Shown one piece after another: positions 1 to 6,837 of a DNA stretch of 12,539 nucleotides; position 1 is the stretch's first letter; every line of letters starts with the position of its first letter. Location of the stretch: contig CABUXL010000047.1 of assembly GCA_902495525.1 (NCBI GenBank), forward strand, positions 1-12,539. Direction: 5' to 3'. The notes under the pieces are model-generated. The model ran no database searches and was not told the DNA's origin. It saw only the letters and a program-made list of their open reading frames with translations. A program made the position numbers and the translations under genes. This DNA is from an uncultured Collinsella sp. Lineage in GTDB: Bacteria; Actinomycetota; Coriobacteriia; Coriobacteriales; Coriobacteriaceae.

Positions 1-24
1 CCGTTCCTTCAACTGGGAAAACGG

Positions 25-57
25 CGCCCCCGGACCCCGGGAGGGGCCGCGGGGGCG
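25..57. terminator. Very GC-rich hairpin, possible terminator
   Basis: The run cgcccc (25-30) pairs with ggggcg (52-57). Inside it, cgg (31-33) pairs with ccg (47-49) and cccc (35-38) pairs with gggg (43-46), closing a ggga loop. That gives about 13 G:C pairs with two small bulges. On the minus strand the hairpin is followed by a short T run (complement of aaaa at 18-21); on the plus strand only 'ttc' follows. It could end a plus-strand gene lying left of the window, act as a back-up stop for minus-strand transcripts coming from argS, or both. The structure is certain; its role and direction are not. Confidence 0.45.
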
Positions 58-186
58 TTCGGCTAGGTGCGGGAATGGCCTATTTGCTCAATGTGTTCGG
101 CTGAGATCGGAAATCAACCTTCTTAAACGACTAGTCAAAAGGGACAATCTTTGGTTTAACACCCACAAATCTGACTGCCTCCGCCA

Positions 187-336
187 AAACTGTGGCGGTT
201 TACTACGATGAATCGCTCAACCGCGATCACTCCGAAACTTGTTGAACTAAAACCGCAGGTAGATGCCTTGCACTTTTTTGCGAAAAGCCGGCGTAGTTGG
301 AATTTCTCATTTCATCGTAGTAAACCGGCATAGTTT
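187..336. repeat. 150-bp element bounded by 26-nt inverted repeats
   Basis: Bases 187-212 and 311-336 are inverted copies of each other with 24 of 26 positions matching. They include a perfect 17-nt core, cggtttactacgatgaa at 196-212 and its reverse complement at 311-327. The 98 bases between them hold no ORF worth calling. Read on the minus strand, a related motif (AACTACGCCGGCTTTTCGC) follows the outer arm AACTATGCCGGTTTACTACG, so the motif occurs about three times. Smaller hairpins are also present: ccgcca/tggcgg (181-186/193-198) and atcgc/gcgat (212-216/223-227). The design fits a MITE-like or genome-dispersed element, a structured RNA, or a paired protein-binding site. No transposase or target-site duplication is apparent, and function is unknown. 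Confidence 0.6.
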
Positions 337-380
337 CGTATTTCCAGCAGTTCCAAATTCGTCAATACGTCGGCGTTTGC

Positions 381-414
381 AAAAAGCCCGACCTCCGTGG
401 GGAGATCGGGCTTT
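381..414 (-). terminator. Intrinsic terminator of argS
   Basis: On the minus strand aaagcccgatctcc pairs with ggaggtcgggcttt over 14 positions (383-396 with 401-414 on the plus strand). There is one G:U pair, a 4-nt loop and a following T run. It lies about 45 bases beyond the argS stop codon and is a classic Rho-independent terminator. Confidence 0.88.
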
Positions 415-459
415 CAAGGCTTAGTTAAACCAAGTCTGTACGGTCAAATGACCCGTAGC

Positions 460-2313
460 TTACATCTGCTCGGGAGCGGAGACACCAACAAGGGTGAGCA
501 CCAGGGCGAGCGTCACGCGGACGGCGTCGCAAGCGGCCAGACGGGCGCGCGAAAGCTCGGGGTCGACGGGACGGCCCTCGCTCGGCAGAACCTGGCAGGC
601 AGCGTAGAAGCTGTGGAAGTCGCCGGCGAGCTCCTCAGCAAAGTGCGTCAGACGGAACGGGGCGCGGTCGCGAGCGCAGCTGGCGATGAGGTCGGTGAGC
701 TCGTTGAGCTTACGCGAAAGGGCGAGCTCGGTCGGGTCGGTCAGCAGCGAGTAATCGACGTTCTCACCGACGGCCTTGGCGGCGACGGCCTTCATGCCCA
801 TCTCGTCAGCCTGCTCGGGCGTAACGTCGGCGGCACGGCGCAGAATGGAGCACACGCGGGCGTGAGCATACTGCACGTAATAGACCGGGTTGGAGTTGTC
901 GCGCTTCTTGACGGCCTCGATATCGAAGTCGACCATCTGGTTGGAGCTCTTGGAGATGAGCGTGTAACGGGCAGCGTCGGAGCCGACCTCGTCGACGAGC
1001 TCCTGCAGGGTCACCATGGTGCCCTTACGCTTGGACATACGGACGGGCTTGCCGTTGCGCAGCAGGTTGACGAGCTGGCCCAGCAGAACCTCAAACTTGC
1101 CGGGGTAACCCAGAGCGTCGCAGACGCAGCGGACGCGCTCGATGTAGCCGTGGTGGTCGGCGCCCCAGATGTCGATGACGTGGTCGACGCGCTGGAACTT
1201 ATCCCAGTGATAGGCAACGTCGGAGGCGAAGTAGGTGTACTCGCCGTCGGACTTGATCAGAACGCGGTCCTTGTCATCGCCCAGGTCGGTGGAGCGGAAC
1301 CACAGGGCGCCGTCCTTGGTGTAGAGATAGCCCATCTTGTCGAGCTTCTCAAAAGCGCGGTCGACGGCGGAGGTGCCGGCGGTCTCGCCCTCGGTGTCCT
1401 TCACATACAGCGAGCGCTCGGAGAACCAACGATCGAAGTCGCAGTTAACGGCATGGCAAAGGTCGCGCATGTTGTCGACCATCTTTACATAGCCGCGCTC
1501 GCGGAAGCTCTCCATGCGCTCCTGCGGATCGGCGTTGACCCACTTATCGCCGTCGGTGCGCCAGAACTCGGCGGCCTCGTCGATGATGTAGTCGCCGCCG
1601 TAGGAGTCCTTGCCCAGGGTCTCGGCAAAGTTGTCCTGATACGGATGGGTCTCGGGATGCTCGTCGTTCTCGTCGGCAACAAAGGCGTCGCGGTCGGCGA
1701 TCAGCAGCTTGTGAGCCTCGTCGATATCCACGCCCTGCTTGGCGATGATGTCGGCAAGCTGCATATAGCGCGTGCTGATGGAGTTGCCGAAGGTGTTCAT
1801 CTGAGAGCCGTGGTCGTTGATGTAGAACTCACGCTGGATGTCGTAACCGGCGTGATCCATAACGCGGCAGAGCGAGTCGCCCAGCGCGGCCCAGCGGCCG
1901 TGGCCGATGTGCATGGGGCCGACGGGGTTGGCGGAAACGAACTCGACCTGGGTCTTCAGGCCACCACCGACGTTGGACTTAGCGAAGTCCATACCCTTCT
2001 CGCGAGCCTCGCCAAAGATGGCATTCTTGACGGCAACGGAGAGGTAGAAGTTGATGAAGCCGGGGCCTGCGATCTCGACCTTCTCGATCGCGGGGTCCTC
2101 GGGCATATGGGCAACGATGGCCTCGGCGATCTTGCGCGGGGCGCAGTGGGCCAGCTTGGCGGACTTCAGGGCCATGGTAGAGGTCCACTCGCCATGAGAA
2201 GTGTCAGCCGGTCGCTCGATAGCGCAATCGTCAAGTTCAAATGCGGAAAGGTCGCCGGCCTCCTGGGCCGCAGCAAGCGCAGCGCGTACCAGCTCTTCAA
2301 TCTTCTCGGGCAT
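460..2313 (-). CDS. argS: Arginyl-tRNA synthetase
   Basis: Cytoplasmic class Ia aminoacyl-tRNA synthetase that charges tRNA-Arg with arginine using ATP. The 617-residue product has an N-terminal Arg-tRNA-synthetase additional domain (about residues 5-95). The Rossmann catalytic core carries the HIGH motif at 135-138 (in NPVGPMHIGHGR) and a KMSKS-type loop RMSKRKG at 425-431. The DALR-type anticodon-binding domain starts near NPVYYVQYAHAR (about 475) and runs to the C terminus. An ATG at 2313 is chosen over the longer open frame reaching 2403 because AAGGAGG sits just upstream of it and MPEKIEELV is a natural ArgS start. The length is somewhat above the usual 550-590, with an acidic stretch around residues 205-260 the likely extra part. 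It is monocistronic: divergent from carD and followed by its own terminator. No T-box leader is visible. Confidence 0.97.
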   Translation of the reverse strand: MPEKIEELVRAALAAAQEAGDLSAFELDDCAIERPADTSHGEWTSTMALKSAKLAHCAPRKIAEAIVAHMPEDPAIEKVEIAGPGFINFYLSVAVKNAIFGEAREKGMDFAKSNVGGGLKTQVEFVSANPVGPMHIGHGRWAALGDSLCRVMDHAGYDIQREFYINDHGSQMNTFGNSISTRYMQLADIIAKQGVDIDEAHKLLIADRDAFVADENDEHPETHPYQDNFAETLGKDSYGGDYIIDEAAEFWRTDGDKWVNADPQERMESFRERGYVKMVDNMRDLCHAVNCDFDRWFSERSLYVKDTEGETAGTSAVDRAFEKLDKMGYLYTKDGALWFRSTDLGDDKDRVLIKSDGEYTYFASDVAYHWDKFQRVDHVIDIWGADHHGYIERVRCVCDALGYPGKFEVLLGQLVNLLRNGKPVRMSKRKGTMVTLQELVDEVGSDAARYTLISKSSNQMVDFDIEAVKKRDNSNPVYYVQYAHARVCSILRRAADVTPEQADEMGMKAVAAKAVGENVDYSLLTDPTELALSRKLNELTDLIASCARDRAPFRLTHFAEELAGDFHSFYAACQVLPSEGRPVDPELSRARLAACDAVRVTLALVLTLVGVSAPEQM

Positions 2314-2380
2314 AGATCCTCCTTGTGTTAAAGCCCCCGAGCTCTTGGTCACTCGTAGGGCAAAAGCCAGAGTTTGTAGC

Positions 2381-2409
2381 ACTCTATCACAAGCGACGGG
2401 CACTGTCGC
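2381..2409 (-). promoter_or_regulatory. Probable argS promoter
   Basis: Read on the minus strand: GCGACA (-35, 4 of 6 matches), a 17-base spacer, then TGA-TAGAGT (an extended -10 with 4 of 6 matches). Transcription would start about 60 bases before the argS ATG. This is a consensus match by eye only. Confidence 0.4.
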
Positions 2410-2612
2410 AGGGTAAAGCTAATAGATATTGCATATGCACAAAAATGACTACAGCTTGTATGGAGTCACTCAAAGATGCCGGTCTGCCTGCAGATTATGC
2501 AGGCGTTGAAAATGCATAAAGGTGTGAATGAGCTGCGTCTGTTATCGAATACTCTTACCTATCAGAGTTGTGTGCTTTTCCTGCATAAAGTACGGGTTTG
2601 CGCACGTCAGCG

Positions 2613-2621
2613 TGTTATTCT
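2613..2621 (+). promoter_or_regulatory. Possible extended -10 promoter of carD
   Basis: TGTTATTCT reads as TGn followed by TATTCT (4 of 6 matches to the -10 consensus). No good -35 box lies at the right distance, as is common for extended -10 promoters. It would give a leader of about 28 bases ahead of the carD ATG. Confidence 0.35.
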
Positions 2622-2655
2622 AGACATACGTAAATTCGTATAAGTTGGAGGTAGC

Positions 2656-3141
2656 ATGTTCTCAATCGGTCAACACGTCATTCATCCGGGCCAGGGAGTC
2701 TGCACCGTCGTCGGTTTTAGGGACGACACACCGCAGCCCATGCTGCTGCTCGAGACCAAGCAGGGACATGCGCAGACGATCCTCATGTACCCCGTGGCGC
2801 AGGCCGACCGTCTGCACGCCGCCATCTCTCAGCAAGATGCCGAGCACCTGCTGAGCCACTATGACGAGCTGGAGTGCGACACCTTTACCGAGCGCAACAG
2901 CTCGCTTGAGGAGACACACTTTAAGCAGCAGCTCAAGCTGGGCGCGCCCGAGACGGTCCGCGTGGCAAAGACCATGATGCACCGCATTCGCCAGGCCGAG
3001 GAAGCTGATAAAAAACCCAGCTCCTACTACATGCGCGTACTCAAGGAGGCCAAACGCCGCTCCATCGAGGAGTTCGCCGTGGCCCTTGGCGTCACCGAGG
3101 AGGCCGCCGAAGCCCGCCTAGCCCAAGCCGCCCTCAACTAA
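2656..3141 (+). CDS. carD: CarD family transcriptional regulator
   Basis: The product has 161 residues. The N-terminal 60 or so residues form a CarD/TRCF-type RNA polymerase interaction domain, starting FSIGQHVIHPGQGVCTVVGF. This matches the family's hallmark of a hydrophobic residue, a GD/GQ pair, V-HP and G-G-V in a small beta barrel. The rest is helical, as in the CarD C-terminal DNA-binding domain (KTMMHRIRQAEEADKKPSSYYMRVLKEAKRR region in pieces). Known CarD proteins bind the RNA polymerase beta subunit and stabilise the open promoter complex, often at rRNA and stress genes. GGAGGT at 2647-2652, 3 bases before the ATG, supports the start. It is probably a single-gene unit, because a strong hairpin follows its stop codon. 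Confidence 0.88.
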   Translation: MFSIGQHVIHPGQGVCTVVGFRDDTPQPMLLLETKQGHAQTILMYPVAQADRLHAAISQQDAEHLLSHYDELECDTFTERNSSLEETHFKQQLKLGAPETVRVAKTMMHRIRQAEEADKKPSSYYMRVLKEAKRRSIEEFAVALGVTEEAAEARLAQAALN

Positions 3142-3154
3142 CCCATCCGCGCCA

Positions 3155-3195
3155 AAAACCACCACAAAGGGAACAGGCACCTTTGTGGTGGTTTT
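3155..3195 (+). terminator. 41-nt repeat hairpin after carD (copy 1)
   Basis: aaaaccaccacaaagg (3155-3170) and cctttgtggtggtttt (3180-3195) form a perfect 16-bp stem around a 9-nt loop, gaacaggca. A T-rich tail follows on the plus strand and an A run precedes the stem. It therefore probably terminates carD transcripts and could work in both directions. A second copy lies exactly 710 bases downstream (3865-3905) and differs only in one loop base, so the element is also a repeat. Confidence 0.8.
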
Positions 3196-3249
3196 CTTGT
3201 TCTAGTAGTATTCATTCTTATCGATACCCACGAGCACAAGGAGTCTCTT

Positions 3250-3849
3250 ATGGCAGAGCCGCTTACCGCCGGAATCACCCGCGACCGCGCGTTCGAACTG
3301 CTCAATGAGCACAACAAGGACCCGTTCCATATCACCCATGGCGAGACGGTCGAGGGCACTATGCGCTACTTTGCGCGCGAGTTCGACCCCGAGAACGAGG
3401 AGTTTTGGGGCATCGTCGGTCTGCTGCACGACCTGGATTGGGAGGAGCATGAGGACGACCCCATTAACCACACCATCTATGCTGCCGAGATTCTTGAGGG
3501 CGAAGGTGCGTCTCCCGAGCTCATTCGCGCCATCCAGACGCACACGTCGGACTTCAACACCTCACTACCCAAGCCCGAGCTGCAGATGGAAAAGATCCTG
3601 TTTGCCTGCGATGAGCTCACCGGCCTGATCGGCGCTGCCGTCATCATGCGCCCGAGCAAGAGCGTTATGGACTTTACGACCAAGTCGCTCAAGAAGAAGT
3701 TCAAGGACAAACGCTTTGCCGCCGGCTGCTCGCGCGACGTGATTTCGCAGGGCGCCGAGATGTTGGGCTGGGAGCTCCCCGAGCTCTTTGACCGCACCAT
3801 CGCGGCCATGCAGTCCTTCGCCCCCGACCGAGATACCTTCCAGGCCTAA
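3250..3849 (+). CDS. HD-domain protein, putative metal-dependent hydrolase
   Basis: The 199-residue product carries an HD-superfamily metal-binding fold. Its likely elements are histidines 27/30 in PFHITHGETVEG, the HD doublet H60-D61 in GIVGLLHDLDWEEH, a following histidine (H74 in NHTIYAAEIL), and H98 in IQTHTSDF. HD proteins are usually phosphohydrolases acting on nucleotides or phosphoesters; the substrate here cannot be named. No second domain, signal peptide or membrane segment is seen. AAGGAG (3238-3243) six bases before the ATG supports the start. Hairpin repeats bracket the gene on both sides, so it is probably transcribed alone. I saw no convincing promoter in the short gap after carD. 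The family assignment is good; the reaction is unknown. Confidence 0.85.
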   Translation: MAEPLTAGITRDRAFELLNEHNKDPFHITHGETVEGTMRYFAREFDPENEEFWGIVGLLHDLDWEEHEDDPINHTIYAAEILEGEGASPELIRAIQTHTSDFNTSLPKPELQMEKILFACDELTGLIGAAVIMRPSKSVMDFTTKSLKKKFKDKRFAAGCSRDVISQGAEMLGWELPELFDRTIAAMQSFAPDRDTFQA

Positions 3850-3864
3850 CCGTCAACGCCACCT

Positions 3865-3905
3865 AAAACCACCACAAAGGGGACAGGCACCTTTGTGGTG
3901 GTTTT
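3865..3905. terminator. 41-nt repeat hairpin between convergent genes (copy 2)
   Basis: The 16-bp arms are the same as in copy 1 at 3155-3195, with loop ggacaggca. The HD-domain gene ends at 3849 on the plus strand and proA ends at 3920 on the minus strand. The hairpin has T-rich ends in both directions, so it is well placed as a shared bidirectional terminator. Confidence 0.82.
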
Positions 3906-3919
3906 TGTTTGCGCGGGCG

Positions 3920-5206
3920 TTAGGGACGGACCTGGCCGGTGCCGCGGAGCTTGTATTTGTAGGTGGTGAGGGCCTCGGCGGCAAAGGGGCCACGGGCGTG
4001 GAGTTTTTGGGTCGAGATGCCGATCTCGGCGCCCAGGCCAAACTCGCCGCCGTCAGTGAAGCGAGTGCTGGCGTTGGAGTACACGGCCGAGGCATCGACA
4101 GCATCGAGGAAGCGCTCGCAAGCATCCGTATCCTCGGCAACGATGGCCTCGGAGTGCATCGTGCCGTAGCGGTTGATGTGTGCGATGGCCTCGTCCTCGT
4201 TTGCCACGACCTTCACGCTCATCTCGAGCGCCAGGTACTCGCGACCCCAGTCCTCCTCAGTCGCGGCGACGTAGTCATCGCCCTCCACAAGCCCGGCATC
4301 GGCGCATGCGGCGCAGGTTGCCTCGTCGCCGTGAATCAGCACGCCGTGGTCATGCAGCACGGTCACGACCGCGGGCAAAAACGCATCGGCCACAGCACGG
4401 TCGACCAGCAGCGACTCGGCGGCATTGCACACGCCTACGCGCTGGGTCTTGGCATTAACGATAATGTTGAGCGCCTTATCAAAGTCGGCGGATTCATGCA
4501 CGTAGATGTGGCAGTTGCCCGTGCCCGTCTCGATCACCGGCACAAGCGACTCGCGCACGCAGCGCTGGATCAGGCCTGCACCTCCGCGCGGAATGAGTAC
4601 GTCGACAATACCGCGGAGCTTCATGAGCTCGCCGGTGGCCTCGCGGTCGGTGGACTCGATCATCGACACGGCCTCGCGCGGGAAGCCCTTGGCCTCGAGC
4701 GCATCGGCCAGCAGCTCGGCGATCATGGCACACGAGTGATAGGCCAGCGAGCCGCCGCGTAGAATGCAGGCGTTGCCGGTACGGATGCAGATGCCTGCGG
4801 CGTCGGCCGTCACGTTGGGGCGCGCCTCGTAGACCATGGCGACCAGGCCCAACGGCACGCTCACGCGGGTCAGGTCCACACCGCTCGCAAGCACGCGGTG
4901 GTCGAGCACGCGGCCGACGGGATCGGGCAGCTCGGCGAGCTTTTCCAGGCCGGCGGCCATGCCCTCGACGCGCTCGGGCGTCAGCAGCAGGCGATCGAGC
5001 AGTCCGGCCGAGGTACCCGCATCGCGCGCGGCGGACATATCGAGCTCGTTAGCGGCGACGATGGAGTCGACACCGTTGCGCAGTGCTGCGGCCATGGCGC
5101 GCACGGCCTCCTGACGCCGCTCATCACTCGCCGTGGCAAGCGCGGCAGAAGCGACCTTGGCCTCGACGGCAAGATCGTGGACATACGTGGCTATATCGAC
5201 CGACAT
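3920..5206 (-). CDS. proA: Gamma-glutamyl phosphate reductase (glutamate-5-semialdehyde dehydrogenase)
   Basis: Second enzyme of proline synthesis in the cytoplasm: it reduces L-glutamyl 5-phosphate with NADPH to glutamate 5-semialdehyde, which cyclises to pyrroline-5-carboxylate. The 428-residue protein is normal length for ProA and belongs to the aldehyde dehydrogenase fold. Visible signatures include VPLGLVAMVYEARPNVT (about 117-133), ETGTGNCHIYV (226-236), the catalytic cysteine C260 in RVGVCNAAESLL, and the ProA family signature GLGAEIGISTQKLHARGP (390-407). The ATG at 5206 follows a weak AAAGGG-type ribosome site. Its partner proB is on the same strand but 1.6 kb away, separated by an oppositely oriented peptidase gene, so proA must have its own promoter. 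I could not pick a convincing one in the 113-base divergent gap. Confidence 0.97.
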   Translation of the reverse strand: MSVDIATYVHDLAVEAKVASAALATASDERRQEAVRAMAAALRNGVDSIVAANELDMSAARDAGTSAGLLDRLLLTPERVEGMAAGLEKLAELPDPVGRVLDHRVLASGVDLTRVSVPLGLVAMVYEARPNVTADAAGICIRTGNACILRGGSLAYHSCAMIAELLADALEAKGFPREAVSMIESTDREATGELMKLRGIVDVLIPRGGAGLIQRCVRESLVPVIETGTGNCHIYVHESADFDKALNIIVNAKTQRVGVCNAAESLLVDRAVADAFLPAVVTVLHDHGVLIHGDEATCAACADAGLVEGDDYVAATEEDWGREYLALEMSVKVVANEDEAIAHINRYGTMHSEAIVAEDTDACERFLDAVDASAVYSNASTRFTDGGEFGLGAEIGISTQKLHARGPFAAEALTTYKYKLRGTGQVRP

Positions 5207-5275
5207 GGACGGCCCTTTCTCTTAGATGTTTGCCAACCATGGTAGCCGATTTATGCGCATCCTCGCCGGCGGCGG

Positions 5276-5281
5276 TAGAAT
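5276..5281 (+). promoter_or_regulatory. Possible -10 box of the peptidase gene
   Basis: TAGAAT (5 of 6 matches) lies in the gap between proA and the plus-strand peptidase gene, 38 bases before its ATG. No good -35 box is found at 16-18 bases upstream, so this is a weak call. Confidence 0.25.
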
Positions 5282-5319
5282 TGGTCAACCCGAAACACCG
5301 TAACGAATGGAAGCATCAC

Positions 5320-6738
5320 ATGGCCCTCATCACTTCGTACCACGTCCCCGGCCTGTATGTCGAGGACCACAGCATCGACGTCCCCCTCGACTGGCGCGGC
5401 CTTGAGCCCATGCTTTTGGCCGTCGGTAGCACCATGCGCCGCGGCGCCATGCCAGCGCCCATCGCCGGCGCGCCCGAGAGCATCAAGCTCTTCTACCGCG
5501 TGGTCTGCGCACCCGACCGCATCAACGACGACCTGCCGCTCCTCCTCTTTTTGCAGGGCGGCCCCGGCGGCGAGAGCCCGCGTCCGCTGTCGCCCACAAG
5601 CGATGGCTGGATCGAGGAGGCCGTCAAGCACTTCCGCGTCGTCCTGCCCGACCAGCGCGGTACCGGGCGTAGCAGCTGCGTAGACGGGCGCACGATTGCC
5701 GCCCTGGGCGAGCGCGCCGAGTCGGCAGGCTCCGATGCGACCCGCTCGCAGGCGGACTTCCTCAAGCGTCACCTCGCCAGCTCCATCGTGCGCGATTTTG
5801 AGTACCTGCGCCTGGTGGGCTTTGGCGGCAAGCCCTGGGTCACACTCGGGCAGAGCTACGGCGGCTTTTTAACGTTGAGCTATCTGTCGCTCTTCCCCGA
5901 GGGCGTGGCGGCAAGCTTTACCTGCGGCGGCATTCCGCACGTGCCAGCGAGCGCCAGTGAGGTCTACGCGCACACGTTCCCGCGCATGGCAGCCAAGACG
6001 CAGCAGTACTACGACCGCTACCCCGCCGACGTCGAGCGCGTGGCAAAGCTGGCCGATGCGATCGAGGAGCAAAAGCCCGCACTGCCCGACGGCTCGCCGA
6101 TGACGGTCGAACGCCTGCAGCTCATGGGTAGCGACTTTGGCATGAAGCCGAGCTTTGAGCGCATGCACTGGATTATCGACCATGCTTTTGTTGACGGCGA
6201 CGGCACGCTGAGCTGCGGAACCTCGGTATCAGACAGCTTTTTGATGCGTGCCTTCGAGCGCACCAACACGCGTACAAACCCACTGTACTGGACGCTGCAG
6301 GAGTTCATCTACGCCGACGGCGACACCATGCCCATTCGCTGGGCCGCGGCAGAAGAGAAGGCACACCGTGCCGAGTTCGACGCCCTCGCGCGCCCGCTCA
6401 TGTTTACCGGCGAGGCCATGTTCCCGTGGATGTTTGAGCAGATGCCCGAACTCAAGCCCTTTAAGCCCGCGATGAATCTGCTGATGGAAGACACCAACTG
6501 GGACAAGATCTACGACCCGCAGCGCCTAGCATGCAACGAAGTGCCGCTCCAGGCCGCCGTGTACTTCGGTGACATGTACGTGGACTCGGGCATGCAGCTC
6601 GACACGCTCAGCCGCGTGGGCAACTCACATGCCTGGGTGACCAACGAGTTTGAGCACGATGGTCTGCACGGCAGCGTGGTGTTCAAGCACCTCTTCGACG
6701 AAGTCCTCAACCGCGGAGACCTGCGCCGGATCTTCTAG
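5320..6738 (+). CDS. Alpha/beta hydrolase, S33 prolyl iminopeptidase-like
   Basis: Probable aminopeptidase removing N-terminal proline from peptides. The 472-residue protein has the order typical of the long S33 subfamily. An oxyanion-hole motif FLQGGPGGESPRP (77-89) comes first, followed by DQRGTGRS (111-118). The nucleophile elbow GQSYGG places Ser179. A helical cap region (about 200-400) comes next, then a likely catalytic Asp in FGDMYVD (D418 or D422) and His in NEFEHDGLHG (H446, or H450). No signal peptide is seen, so it should act in the cytoplasm. The ATG at 5320 (MALITSYHVPGL) is preferred to the longer open frame beginning at 5083, which would run back into proA. The ribosome site (ggaag) is weak. 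Its position between proA and proB fits a role in proline supply, but substrate specificity is inferred. Confidence 0.85.
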   Translation: MALITSYHVPGLYVEDHSIDVPLDWRGLEPMLLAVGSTMRRGAMPAPIAGAPESIKLFYRVVCAPDRINDDLPLLLFLQGGPGGESPRPLSPTSDGWIEEAVKHFRVVLPDQRGTGRSSCVDGRTIAALGERAESAGSDATRSQADFLKRHLASSIVRDFEYLRLVGFGGKPWVTLGQSYGGFLTLSYLSLFPEGVAASFTCGGIPHVPASASEVYAHTFPRMAAKTQQYYDRYPADVERVAKLADAIEEQKPALPDGSPMTVERLQLMGSDFGMKPSFERMHWIIDHAFVDGDGTLSCGTSVSDSFLMRAFERTNTRTNPLYWTLQEFIYADGDTMPIRWAAAEEKAHRAEFDALARPLMFTGEAMFPWMFEQMPELKPFKPAMNLLMEDTNWDKIYDPQRLACNEVPLQAAVYFGDMYVDSGMQLDTLSRVGNSHAWVTNEFEHDGLHGSVVFKHLFDEVLNRGDLRRIF

Positions 6739-6747
6739 CAAAGGAGT

Positions 6748-6799
6748 GTCCCCACCTGCCGGCACAAAAAGAACGTCCCCAAGTGCCGGCACGAAAAAG
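6748..6799. repeat. Two-unit tandem repeat with GTGCCGGCAC palindrome
   Basis: Two units of about 24 bases start at 6748 and 6775, a period of 27. Each reads gtccccaNNtgccggcac followed by a short A run, and unit 2 contains the perfect palindrome gtgccggcac. The units differ at three positions. They lie directly after the peptidase stop codon and just before the proB terminator. The gtcccc and tgcc words resemble small REP-like repeats and echo the ggggacaggcacc words of the hairpins at 3155 and 3865. No function is shown. Confidence 0.6.
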
Positions 6800-6835
6800 G
6801 CAGCGCTGCGGGAAACGATCCGCAGCGCTGTCTTT
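6796..6835. terminator. Bidirectional terminator between peptidase gene and proB
   Basis: aaaggcagcgctgcgg (6796-6811) pairs with ccgcagcgctgtcttt (6820-6835) over 16 positions with one G:U, around an 8-nt loop. T-rich sequence follows on the plus strand, and ctttttc follows on the minus strand. It lies between the convergent stop codons of the peptidase gene (6738) and proB (6838) and can serve both. Confidence 0.85.
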
Positions 6836-6837
6836 CT

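Larger units (their letters stand above)
2314..2655. other. argS-carD divergent intergenic region
   Basis: This 342-base stretch contains no credible gene. It holds the probable argS promoter, a perfect 7-bp hairpin gcctgca/tgcaggc (2486-2492 and 2498-2504, loop gatta), and the word tgcataaag twice (2513-2521 and 2582-2590). The carD promoter region is at its right end. The base composition is visibly more A+T-rich than in the flanking genes, as expected for a regulatory gap. Confidence 0.6.

Noticed and set aside
397..2331. 644-codon plus-strand open frame
   Set aside because: It is the antisense shadow of argS. The translation is Val/Gly/Asp-rich without domains, while the minus strand encodes a complete ArgS with HIGH and KMSKS-type motifs.
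2314..2400. T-box leader for argS
   Set aside because: The leader is only about 60 bases and lacks the T-box sequence and specifier stem.
2325..2519. 64-codon plus-strand ORF in the argS-carD gap
   Set aside because: It starts over the argS leader, lacks a ribosome site and has no recognisable content.
3788..4762. Plus-strand open frame over proA
   Set aside because: Antisense shadow of proA in GC-rich DNA; no recognisable motif and it overlaps the end of the HD-domain gene.
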